DNA of 59,196 nt from contig UQUS01000010.1 in NCBI GenBank assembly GCA_900544335.1, positions 1 to 59,196 of the forward strand, read 5' to 3'. The first letter of the stretch is position 1; each line of letters opens with the position of its first letter. The stretch is from an uncultured Sutterella sp. (GTDB lineage Bacteria; Pseudomonadota; Gammaproteobacteria; Burkholderiales; Burkholderiaceae_F). Under the pieces are notes generated by a model. That model had not been told where the DNA came from. It searched no databases and saw only the letters and a program-made list of their open reading frames with translations. Shown piece by piece: positions 25,456 to 33,299 of this stretch. The translations under genes and the position numbers were made by a program.

Positions 25456-25926
25456 TCAGGTGGCATGATTGCCGGTCAAACGAATCCGTTCGGTGTCGTC
25501 TACAAACAATGCGGAGCACAAAACGTCTTCGTAAACAACTCTCGACTTGTGTTGAGAGTTGTTTACAATCGCATTGTCCAAGTATTCCGCAACAGGATAC
25601 TGAGAGAGATTGCCTCGCCCGATGGTCGCAATACGTGTCTTAAAGGACTTGCGAGCCTCTTTTTCGTCCTTAGCCTGACCGGAAACGATGGCATCTCCGA
25701 TAAGGAAATTGGAAAGATAGCCGTTTAACCCACAGTTGTAATAAGTATACGAATTGCCGACTACAAGAGGCGTTTTCGGTGCCTTAACAAGATTCTTCAC
25801 CGTCGGAGCTTCATGGGAAATGACATAGTTAACCTTCCCGGTTTCTGCCGCCATGGTTGAAGAAGCAAAGCCTGACAGCATCTGAGAAACAGTCAGGGCC
25901 ACAACCGTACCTTGTATTTTTTTTAT
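25456..25926 (-). pseudogene. broken secreted SGNH/GDSL hydrolase
   Basis: The frame encodes a signal peptide (KKIQGTVVALTVSQMLSGF...AA) and the N-terminal SGNH block PLVVGNSYTYYNCG, then stops at about 156 codons, without the C-terminal Asp-x-x-His block. A good SD (GGAGG) stands 9 nt before an ATA codon (25926-25924) that is followed in frame by AAA AAA ATA; ATG has apparently mutated to ATA. The longest frame with a usable start would begin at an internal GTG (25902). It is related to the intact SGNH protein at 27470 (IGRGNLSQYP versus IGGASLSWHD), and sits directly after the dcuC gene. Confidence 0.75.
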
Positions 25927-25948
25927 TTTGAACTACCTCCGGAGGGGA

Positions 25949-25980
25949 ATCGGCAAGCCGGAGAAGACCGACTTGCCGAT
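25949..25980 (-). other. stable hairpin between dcuC and the broken SGNH gene
   Basis: Minus strand ATCGGCAAGTCGG-TCTTCT-CCGGCTTGCCGAT: 13 bp with one T-G pair, loop 6. No T-tract follows; next comes CCTCCGGAGG, a 10-bp palindrome that contains the SD of the broken gene. It may protect the dcuC mRNA 3' end or separate its expression from the downstream gene. Confidence 0.6.
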
Positions 25981-25987
25981 AGGAAAA

Positions 25988-27355
25988 CTACATGTTGAAG
26001 AATTGATTCATCAGCAGGATGGTTCCGAAGCAAGCACACATCGGAATCCAATTGCGACGCACCAGACTCATCGGGCTCACACCGGCCACCAAGGCCGCAG
26101 CAATCAAGCATCCGGCAACCGGGCTCATAGAACGGAATATCGAGCAAGCCAGATGCATCGGAACCATCATGGCAGGCAGGTTGCCTCCCACTTGGTTTTG
26201 AACATCAATACTTAAGCTCGCAAAGGCCGAGAAAGCACCGACACCGGAACCCGTTAGGAAGGTCACGATACCGACCAACCCCGAAAGCACGAAGGTCATA
26301 CCGCCGACGCCGAATCCGAATCCTTTAGCCGCACCGATGATTTCCGAGACAAGACCGGATACACGCAAGCCGGTTGCAAACACTTCGGCGCAAATCACGA
26401 GGGCCACGACACCGCCGAAGAGTGCACCCATCTTCTTGAAGAAGACCAAGCAGTCCTTCATCACCAACTTGGCATCACGAAGTCGGATTAACTCAATAAT
26501 GGCCACGACAATCCACGTGAGCATCAAAGCGCTCGGCGTGCTCAACTTAATCGAAGCAATGCCGAACTTAGAAAAGACGAAGAGCAACACGATGGGAACG
26601 AACGGGAAAACGGCATACCACTTCGGGCATTCGCGGGTGACAGGGGCTTTAGCTTCCTGTACCTCATCGGCAATATCGACCTTCTTGGCATCGTAATACT
26701 TAGCCGTAAAGAAGATGGCAACCGCCGTCACGATATAAGCAAGCCAGCAGGCCGGCAACTGCCATTCGACAAAGTACGTCATGGAATCGACATTGGCGAC
26801 CTTAGCCGCGAGCTGTTGAGTGCCGAAAAGCGGACCGGCTCCAATGGCCGAGCAGCAAGCAATACACGCTGCTGCCGCTCCGCGACTGACGCCGACTCCG
26901 ACCAAAATCGGATAAAACGCCACCAATAAGAGCATGGTCAGACCTGCCGCCGAGACGACTACAAGATTAATGCCCTGCCCGATTAGATACGCTAAAGCCA
27001 AAACAAAGTAAGGCTTACTCAAGGCACGCAAAGGTTCGGCGCACAACTGAACCAAACGGTTAGCCGCTCCGATTTGGCTCATGTATCCGGCGAAACCGCC
27101 GCAGGTCATAATGATTAAGCCGACGCCGACGACCTGTTTCTTGGTAATCGCATTAATCAATTCGATTAAGTCGAACCAAACAAAGCCCGTCGTCTTCGTG
27201 CCCTTAGGCAAAAATTGCGTCGTACCGCACAAAATGCAGATGCCGATAATGATTAAACCGCTTGCAAGCAAAACGATATGAACCGGATAGCGTTTGATAA
27301 TCATCCATCCGGCAACAATCGTAATCAATGCCGCCGTAATAATTGGGATTGTCAT
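25988..27355 (-). CDS. DcuC-family anaerobic C4-dicarboxylate transporter
   Basis: 455 residues, ~12 membrane segments, matching the DcuC/DcuD pattern (TTGFVWFDLIE, GGFAGYMSQIGAANRL, LTGSGVGAFSAFASL, MAACSIFRSMSPVAG-like end). DcuC-type carriers exchange fumarate, succinate or related C4-dicarboxylates across the inner membrane during anaerobic fumarate respiration. AGGAG lies before the ATG. It is in an apparent operon with the SGNH gene at 27470 (114-bp gap) and near a lyase of the fumarate-producing superfamily. The specific substrate is not readable from sequence. Confidence 0.85.
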   Translation of the reverse strand: MTIPIITAALITIVAGWMIIKRYPVHIVLLASGLIIIGICILCGTTQFLPKGTKTTGFVWFDLIELINAITKKQVVGVGLIIMTCGGFAGYMSQIGAANRLVQLCAEPLRALSKPYFVLALAYLIGQGINLVVVSAAGLTMLLLVAFYPILVGVGVSRGAAAACIACCSAIGAGPLFGTQQLAAKVANVDSMTYFVEWQLPACWLAYIVTAVAIFFTAKYYDAKKVDIADEVQEAKAPVTRECPKWYAVFPFVPIVLLFVFSKFGIASIKLSTPSALMLTWIVVAIIELIRLRDAKLVMKDCLVFFKKMGALFGGVVALVICAEVFATGLRVSGLVSEIIGAAKGFGFGVGGMTFVLSGLVGIVTFLTGSGVGAFSAFASLSIDVQNQVGGNLPAMMVPMHLACSIFRSMSPVAGCLIAAALVAGVSPMSLVRRNWIPMCACFGTILLMNQFFNM

Positions 27356-27469
27356 ATCACTTTCTCCTAGTGTTTGGGATTTCTACTCGGAAAACCCGGT
27401 TAACCAGCCTTTCCATTTACTTAATATCGGAAACGAATTGAAACCCCAGATCTTTCGCCTCCGAAAAAA

Positions 27470-28258
27470 CTATCGAGAAAAGAACCGATTGACGGTAAAC
27501 TGTGCGATTTCACGCAACGACTTAGCCAAGGTCTCGTCAATGTCGCAAGCAAAATCAATCTGCGTGACGTCAATCTTGAAAAGAGATGCAATGACAGTAC
27601 AGGCCAAAAGGTACGATCCGGCCGACGTCGGGTGACGCTTATCGGCGATATAAAGCGGGCACGACGGGTCACGCTGGATGGCCTCGGCAAATGCCAATCC
27701 TGCCGGAACCGCGAGAGCCGCATTTTCATTGGCAACTGAGATAATTGAATCGGCAAGTTGAGCTGTCATTTCCGGGCGATCGCGATAGGCCCAGGAAATA
27801 ACAAAAATCGGTGTTGCGTTGTGGCTTCGGCAAATCTCGGCATCTTTTTTTCCGAATTGCCTGAAGTTTTCTTTCAATTGCGGATGAATCGGTCCTTGCG
27901 TGGAGTCGAGCAAAAGGACGCTATCCCACAGTTGTTCGGACGGGTCACGAAACACAACCGTATTGTTGCCGTCGCTACTAAAGCTATACGACCCGATGGC
28001 ATTGGGACGGAAATAACTTTCCAGATCGTGCCAACTTAGGCTGGCTCCCCCGATGGCAACAAGGTTTGTGCGGCACTTGGGAGCACCGGGGGCTTTTTGA
28101 AGAATTCGCCGCATGAAGCGGTGCGATCCGTTATTAAAAAAGAAGAGCGAATTGCCGACCCAAAGAAGAGCCTTCGGAGGATTGATTTCTTTGATTGACG
28201 GAACAACCGTGTGCTGCAAACCCGTCACGGGATTAACGGGAAGAACTGCTGTACTCAT
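27470..28258 (-). CDS. SGNH/GDSL-family hydrolase, cytoplasmic
   Basis: 262 residues from the ATG at 28258; no signal peptide. Block I is LLWVGNSLFFFNNGSH (nucleophile Ser in GNS), block with Gly IGGASLSW, and the C-terminal catalytic pair in KRHPTSAGSYLLA (the Asp/His of block V, here preceded by IADKRHP). An esterase or deacylase activity is likely; the substrate is unknown. A damaged, secreted paralog lies at 25456. It is the first gene of the unit that continues with dcuC. Confidence 0.8.
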   Translation of the reverse strand: MSTAVLPVNPVTGLQHTVVPSIKEINPPKALLWVGNSLFFFNNGSHRFMRRILQKAPGAPKCRTNLVAIGGASLSWHDLESYFRPNAIGSYSFSSDGNNTVVFRDPSEQLWDSVLLLDSTQGPIHPQLKENFRQFGKKDAEICRSHNATPIFVISWAYRDRPEMTAQLADSIISVANENAALAVPAGLAFAEAIQRDPSCPLYIADKRHPTSAGSYLLACTVIASLFKIDVTQIDFACDIDETLAKSLREIAQFTVNRFFSR

Positions 28259-28630
28259 AGACAAGAAGACAAGACCTCATCGAAAACGGGACATAGCCGA
28301 AAAAATACAACCCAAAACCACCCTCACCTGCGCTGAGTTTATACTGCACGAAGTTCGTGTTATTTCAAGGTAGTCAAAGGACTTTGCAAAGAATGCAAGG
28401 TACAAAGCGCGAGAATTGCGGGTTTGTCTTTTTTTGGGAATTCGCTTTTAACTCTGCGTGTCGTCAAGAAAACACTGAGTTGCCGGTGCAAAGTTCGTAT
28501 GAAGACTTGCGGTCCATACACGTCGACAAATCCCGATTAACGCTTCAATCGGCAACCTGAAGACGCTTCGTTGAGAGTCAGACGGATTTTGTGTGAGGCG
28601 AGCTTGCAGAAGAGAAAAATCTGACACAGC
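28259..28630. other. intergenic region upstream of the SGNH gene
   Basis: 372 bp between the SGNH start and the LysR stop, both minus strand. It holds a promoter-like segment for the SGNH-dcuC unit with a palindrome (28338-28368, see separate entry). No gene is seen in the rest. Confidence 0.5.
28338..28368 (-). promoter_or_regulatory. candidate promoter with 13-bp palindrome (SGNH-dcuC unit)
   Basis: Minus strand: TTGAAA (28368-28363), 19-bp spacer, TATAAA (28343-28338). The spacer contains the palindrome CACGAA-C-TTCGTG (28347-28359). The spacing is longer than optimal, which would suit activator-dependent or repressed expression; the palindrome could bind one of the nearby LysR/GntR regulators. 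Confidence 0.45.
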
Positions 28631-29632
28631 CTAGTCGGAAAGATTGCCATTCGAACAGAACGGCGATAATTCCGGAACTTCCGGCACTTTCCAATACGGC
28701 AAGATCTCCTCTTTCTTTTTAAAAAAATATCTCCGTGATTTCTTCTGTACCCAGCGCATAAAAACACGGTGACTCTTGGAGTTCCACATTTCCTTGCGAC
28801 AAACCACATAGGTCTGAAGGGGTTTTCGACACCACCCGTTTAAAATCGGAACGAGTTTTCCCTGGGCAATTTCCGTCGCGCAAAAAAAGTACGGCATATC
28901 GATGCAGATGCCGAAGCCTTTCAGAACTTTTTCTTTAATTGCCAAAATATTAGACATCACAAACGTGTGCTGGCCGAAAGCCACGTCTTGAGTTTGACCG
29001 TCTTTGCAAAGGGAGCGTGTCGGAAATCGTGTCGCCCCGTCAAACACATAGACCGTGTGTTGAAACAAAGTTGCGGGGCTTTCCGGCATTAAATGGTTTT
29101 TCAGATACTCGGGAGAGGCTATCGGTACATAAAAATTCGGACTTCTCGGCAAACAAACGAGGTCGTCTTCTTTTTCGATGACCTCCCCGGTCACAAAAAT
29201 GATGTCCACCTGTCGATTCATTAACTCCGTCATTCCGGAGCCCCCGGAAACTCGGAATTCAACTAGAGGAAACTTTTTCTGGAATCTCAAAAGGGCTTCA
29301 CCGAGAAATTCAATTTCCAAGCTGTACGGGGCTCCGAGACGGAGAACTCCTTGCATCGTCGTATTCGGTCCTTGCAACTCATCGATGATTTCTGCTTGTC
29401 GCCGGATTTGATCGGACATGAGATCTAATGCTCTCTGTCCGAGTTCCGTAAGTTCCAGGGGTCGTGCGTTGCGCACGAGAAGAGAACGACCGACAGCCTT
29501 TTCCAACGTCGTCAACATACGAGAAACCGTTGAGACATCAACGCCGAGTTCTGCTGCCGTGCATGAAAAATTTCGGGTTTGGGCCAGATTAATAAACACG
29601 CGCCACAGGTTCAAATCATCCAGTTTTCTCAT
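28631..29632 (-). CDS. LysR-family transcriptional regulator
   Basis: 333 residues. HTH region: NLWRVFINLAQTRNFSCTAAE, then ELGVDVSTVSRMLTTLE; linker and effector domain follow (MQGVLRLGAPYSLEIEFLGE). Its C-terminal tail is lysine-rich (KKSRRYFFKKKEE). It is related in layout to the regulator at 31484 (both have STVSR and a long C-terminal WCRKP/WHQPP segment). It follows the lyase gene on the same strand, with 245 bp between. Confidence 0.9.
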   Translation of the reverse strand: MRKLDDLNLWRVFINLAQTRNFSCTAAELGVDVSTVSRMLTTLEKAVGRSLLVRNARPLELTELGQRALDLMSDQIRRQAEIIDELQGPNTTMQGVLRLGAPYSLEIEFLGEALLRFQKKFPLVEFRVSGGSGMTELMNRQVDIIFVTGEVIEKEDDLVCLPRSPNFYVPIASPEYLKNHLMPESPATLFQHTVYVFDGATRFPTRSLCKDGQTQDVAFGQHTFVMSNILAIKEKVLKGFGICIDMPYFFCATEIAQGKLVPILNGWCRKPLQTYVVCRKEMWNSKSHRVFMRWVQKKSRRYFFKKKEEILPYWKVPEVPELSPFCSNGNLSD

Positions 29633-29759
29633 AGCAGGAATCCTTGCCGACGCAAAGGAAAGCCTCAGTCAGCAAGACGCAATCGTTTCGTATCGGCGGA
29701 AAAATGCCCGCCCTCCTCTGAAAGACTAATATTACTTAAAAATCTCCTTTTTAGGCGAT

Positions 29760-29787
29760 GGGGCTGCTCATGACAAACCGCAGCCCC
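29760..29787. other. GC-rich hairpin after the lyase gene
   Basis: GGGGCTGC-(12 nt)-GCAGCCCC, a perfect 8-bp stem between the lyase stop and the LysR start. There is no T-tract on either strand, so it is not a standard intrinsic terminator; it could be a Rho-dependent end or mRNA-protecting structure. Confidence 0.45.
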
Positions 29788-29877
29788 GAATTTCGCGACT
29801 CAGAAGCCGGGAAACCTTACAGAACTTTTTCTTCTTGTACGTTCCCCAAAGAGTCGCGGCGCTCTTTACCTGCCAGG

Positions 29878-31335
29878 CTATTTGAGATAAGCGGCAAACT
29901 CCGTTTCAAGGTTTTCCAGAGCATTGAGAATGCGTGCCTCGGCAGCTGTCCGGAATTCCCGAGCTTTATCGTTGGTCTGCTTTCGAGTTGCGAGCAGGTT
30001 ATCGAGACTCGCCTTCTGGGGTCCTCCTTCGGTGGCACGGGCTTGAACGATAGACTTCGGATCTAAGGCGGCTTTAAATTCGGCCTCACTCATCGGGAAT
30101 GCTTCCTTGTGCCATTCCTTCTCGGTGACCTCGCTGAAAAGTTCGACCATTTTGGCATACGGGAACGTCAAGGGTGTCAGGTTGTTAGCGCGTGCGTACG
30201 TGACCATGGCACTTGCCGCATGATGACCGACTCGGAACGGAACGTGATAGCGACGCATCAGTTCATCGGCGACTTCTTGCGTGGCCGTCCAGTCGCTGTT
30301 TAGTTCTTCAAGCGCTCTTTCGGGACTGACTTTCAGCGCCTTAAGAATCTTGGATAATCCGGCTAACATGTCTCGCGTTTTGTCCGACACAGCCCGTCGA
30401 CTTGCTACATTCTTGGCATCTTGCATCCCGGGTGTGAGGTTATGCATCAAAAATGCCGCTTCCACCGCTCCCGAGGCAACGCGACTCGCTAAGGTTCGGG
30501 TATTGTTCATCAGCCCGGGGTTACGTTTTTGAGGCATTGCAGATGAGACGTACGTCGTATCGTCTCCTTCGGCAAGAATCATCCAAGGACGCGGTTGTGC
30601 ATACTGCACCATCACGTCTTGAATAAATGCTGCCGCATGCAAAGCGATGGCTTGCATGATTTGCGTAAATTCCAACGGAAGATCGACGGTTGCCCCTTGG
30701 GTCGCATCAAATGCATTCTCAATGATGCCGTCAAAACCAAGCTTTTCTCCCATGAGACGACGATTTAAGGGCCAACCGGTGCCGTTTAAAACCGTGCTTC
30801 CCATCGAAGAACGATTGGCGCGTACATACAGTTCTTCGAGTCGATCTCGGTCACGAATCAGACCGTCGGAAACACCGAGCAAATAGTGTCCTAAAGAATT
30901 AGGCTGAGCCGCAACACCGTTGGTGTAGTTCGGAACCACAACGTCGCGGTATTTTTCAGCTAGTTGTGTAAAGTCTTCGAGCACGCCGGACAGAGTCTCA
31001 TGTACAGCAAGAACATCATCGCGGAGCATCGCCAAACGATAGGTCGAATGCATATCCTGGCTTGAGCGCCCGACATGCAATTCCGTGATTTCGGGACCAG
31101 CAATGGCCGTCAGCTGCGGTTCCAACTTAATAACGCGATCGGTACGTACACCGTGCTTTGTCACTTCGTCAATGGCATGTGCGTAGGTGCGAGCTTTTTC
31201 ACTTGACACCAATCCTTGGGCGGTATTAATGACCAACGTGGCTCGATTGATTGCACACAGGTAGAAAAATTCATCGCGGGCCCCCTTATCGGTCAGTCCG
31301 GAAAGGTTGCTATCACCGCTTGTTGTGTCACTCAT
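29878..31335 (-). CDS. fumarase/argininosuccinate lyase-superfamily enzyme
   Basis: 485 residues. Signature loop SSAMPQKRNPG (catalytic Ser, GSxxMPxKxNP pattern), ELHVGRSSQDMHST near the N-terminus, and an all-helical core. The superfamily cleaves C-N or C-O bonds with fumarate as the usual product; the closest branch by eye is argininosuccinate lyase-like. The conserved Thr-His of argininosuccinate lyases (THxQxAQP) reads TNGVAAQP here, so the usual His acid/base is Asn, and the substrate is probably not argininosuccinate. Nearby dcuC-type carrier and divergent LysR gene suggest an inducible catabolic step that feeds fumarate to respiration. Confidence 0.82.
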   Translation of the reverse strand: MSDTTSGDSNLSGLTDKGARDEFFYLCAINRATLVINTAQGLVSSEKARTYAHAIDEVTKHGVRTDRVIKLEPQLTAIAGPEITELHVGRSSQDMHSTYRLAMLRDDVLAVHETLSGVLEDFTQLAEKYRDVVVPNYTNGVAAQPNSLGHYLLGVSDGLIRDRDRLEELYVRANRSSMGSTVLNGTGWPLNRRLMGEKLGFDGIIENAFDATQGATVDLPLEFTQIMQAIALHAAAFIQDVMVQYAQPRPWMILAEGDDTTYVSSAMPQKRNPGLMNNTRTLASRVASGAVEAAFLMHNLTPGMQDAKNVASRRAVSDKTRDMLAGLSKILKALKVSPERALEELNSDWTATQEVADELMRRYHVPFRVGHHAASAMVTYARANNLTPLTFPYAKMVELFSEVTEKEWHKEAFPMSEAEFKAALDPKSIVQARATEGGPQKASLDNLLATRKQTNDKAREFRTAAEARILNALENLETEFAAYLK

Positions 31336-31414
31336 GTTTTATCTCCGAAAGAAAAGGATGGTAAGAGCATGATGCACGGGACGACAGAAAACAAAAACAA
31401 AAAAACGCGAAAAG

Positions 31415-31434
31415 AATTTGCAATTTTGCAAATT
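31415..31434. promoter_or_regulatory. palindromic candidate LysR operator
   Basis: AATTTGCAA-TT-TTGCAAATT: perfect 9-bp arms around 2 bp, between the divergent lyase (start 31335) and LysR (start 31484) genes. It contains T-N11-A, the usual LysR box pattern, and is placed where an autoregulatory LTTR site is expected. Confidence 0.65.
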
Positions 31435-31483
31435 GGTTTTTATGCTCACGTCAAAAATCGTGATTTTTTTCAAAGAGGGTCTT

Positions 31484-32449
31484 GTGGACCAACGGTTTAA
31501 TTTACTTGCTTGGAAAGCACTTTGCGCTGTCGAGAATACCGGATCGATCACTGACGCGGCGGCGGAGCTTCGGACTGATCCCTCTACGGTCAGTCGCCTG
31601 ATTGCTCACCTTGAAGCGGCCCTAGGGCAAACACTCGTGCGTCGCACGGAACGCCCGGCTATGATGACACAAATCGGTCGCGAAATTGCCAAAAAGGCCG
31701 AACCTGTTTTAAACGCCCATGCCGCTTTTCTTGCCCGAATCGCCAACGACACCGGAACAATGGCCGGGACCATTCGTCTTTATGTCGATCCGAATATCAT
31801 TGATGACGCATTGATGTCGATTCTGACAGACTTTCAAACGCTTTATCCGATGGTCAATTTCCGAATCACTGCAAGTAGTACGATGGCCGATTGCCTTGTC
31901 GGAGCAGTCGATGTCGTCGTTGTTTCTCAAAAGCCTCAAAACAAAGCTCTGTACTGCCTTACGCAAGGGTGTTGCGTCTTTATTCCCGTTGCTTCGGAGT
32001 CGTATCTTAAGAAACACCCGAAACCGATGAAACCGGAGGACCTGATCAAACATACCGGTTTTATCTACGACCAATCGAATGCAGAACAATCGCTGTCTCT
32101 GCATTGTCAGGCTCTTGTTAGCAAAGTCCGTTACAAGAACAGCGTTGTCACGTCCGATCTTCTCGCTATCAAAAAAGCTGTTTTAAACGGTCAAGGTGTC
32201 ACCACAACTCTTCCCCTTTCCTATTGCGCAAAAGAAATCGCCTCAGGACAACTTCAAGTCATCTTAGACGGCTGGCATCAACCTCCGATGTCGGTTTATT
32301 GCGTCTGTTCGAGTGCCCTTTGGCACACACGCCGCATTCGAGTTTTCATTCAATGGTGGAGCAAACGCCTTATCGCGGAATACGAGAGCACTGAGACCCT
32401 AGTGCAATCGATTCTCGGGAATCGTCTCGCCTTGTACACCGAGGCTTAG
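31484..32449 (+). CDS. LysR-family transcriptional regulator, divergent from the lyase
   Basis: 321 residues from GTG 31484, chosen because AAAGAGG precedes it; the frame is open from 31418, but that position lies inside the palindromic operator. HTH: LLAWKALCAVENTGSITDAAAE and DPSTVSRLIAHLEAALGQTLV (in sequence residues ~6-50). Effector domain follows. Divergent orientation makes the lyase its likely target. It is a paralog of the regulator at 28631 by similar length and motif order. Confidence 0.9.
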   Translation: MDQRFNLLAWKALCAVENTGSITDAAAELRTDPSTVSRLIAHLEAALGQTLVRRTERPAMMTQIGREIAKKAEPVLNAHAAFLARIANDTGTMAGTIRLYVDPNIIDDALMSILTDFQTLYPMVNFRITASSTMADCLVGAVDVVVVSQKPQNKALYCLTQGCCVFIPVASESYLKKHPKPMKPEDLIKHTGFIYDQSNAEQSLSLHCQALVSKVRYKNSVVTSDLLAIKKAVLNGQGVTTTLPLSYCAKEIASGQLQVILDGWHQPPMSVYCVCSSALWHTRRIRVFIQWWSKRLIAEYESTETLVQSILGNRLALYTEA

Positions 32450-32469
32450 CATCGGCACCGTCCGAGCGC

Positions 32470-32631
32470 TTCTTGCTCAAACGCAAGAAAAGGTTTGAAG
32501 AAAAACCTCGCTTTGATCTACTCCCCTTGCCTGCGTTGCGGTGCTAAGTGGCTACTATATGTTTAAAAAAGCGGAGCCGCCACAAGATATAGTTCTCCGT
32601 TCTCGTATCAACGGAAGATCAAAGCAGGCAA
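32470..32631 (+). ncRNA. candidate structured RNA (cluster of hairpins)
   Basis: Within 160 nt: TTCTTGC-TCAAAC-GCAAGAA (32470-32489), AGGTTT-GAAGAA-AAACCT (32491-32508), a long-range 10-bp stem GCTTTGATCT (32510-32519) with AGATCAAAGC (32616-32625), and an inner ACTATAT/ATATAGT (32554-32560/32587-32593). TTGCCTGC (32527-32534) can also pair with GCAGGCAA (32624-32631), competing with the outer stem. It lies between a LysR stop and the unknown gene at 32703, so it could be a leader of that gene. Strand is a guess. Confidence 0.4.
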
Positions 32632-32702
32632 TTCAAAACGTCTTTCCCCGTGCAATCCCGATATCGTGACGCCGTTAAAACGCAATCGGACGCAAAAGAC
32701 CC

Positions 32703-33299
32703 ATGGGAAACTTCGATTTTCAAAAGATGCTGAATTTAGCCCTTTCACATCGCACGGTCGAACTTTTAGGAAGCGGTGACACACTTTCAAGTTTTGTCGC
32801 CGAGACCCTAACGCAAGAGAGCTCGTGCGTTTGGATACACGCCTCCGATGCAAGGCGCGACGCATTCCTAAACGCGAACATTTCGATGACAGAGGAGTGC
32901 TTTGCCGAGACCTCGGTTGAGTTGCTGGGACTTGCGAAAATAGCCTTTAAGAAAAGCCCCCGTCGCATCATCGTATCGCTTCCGACATCCTATGACGGAA
33001 CGCGGTTTTCTTTGGTGATGGATTTGGCGGACCTATCCGAGCAATACAAGGGAACGCAACTTTTCCTCTTGCGCGACATTTCGGATGCACGTTTTGCAAC
33101 GCCGGCTGCCGTGCGCATCAGCCTGAATCAAGAAAAAGCGCTTTTCGGGGTCATTCGTACGACTTCGCTCATAAAGCTTGCGGGGCTTACAGAGCCCCTT
33201 ACAGACAGGAACTGGCTTTTCACGTGCCCGGCCTATGGCAAAGAAAGAGCCGCACGCGTGCCGACCTATCGCACGACACGTGCGCTGCTTTTTAACTAA
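32703..33299 (+). CDS. unrecognised protein
   Basis: 198 residues, mixed alpha/beta by eye, no signal peptide or membrane segment. Contains CVWIHASDARRDAFL, KSPRRIIVSLPTSYDGTRFSLVMDL and an end block RVPTYRTTRALLFN. I do not recognise the family. No clear SD stands before the ATG (only CGGACGCAAAAGACCC), so the start is uncertain. Its stop overlaps the converging ligA stop by 4 bp. The leader contains a hairpin-rich segment. Confidence 0.6.
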   Translation: MGNFDFQKMLNLALSHRTVELLGSGDTLSSFVAETLTQESSCVWIHASDARRDAFLNANISMTEECFAETSVELLGLAKIAFKKSPRRIIVSLPTSYDGTRFSLVMDLADLSEQYKGTQLFLLRDISDARFATPAAVRISLNQEKALFGVIRTTSLIKLAGLTEPLTDRNWLFTCPAYGKERAARVPTYRTTRALLFN

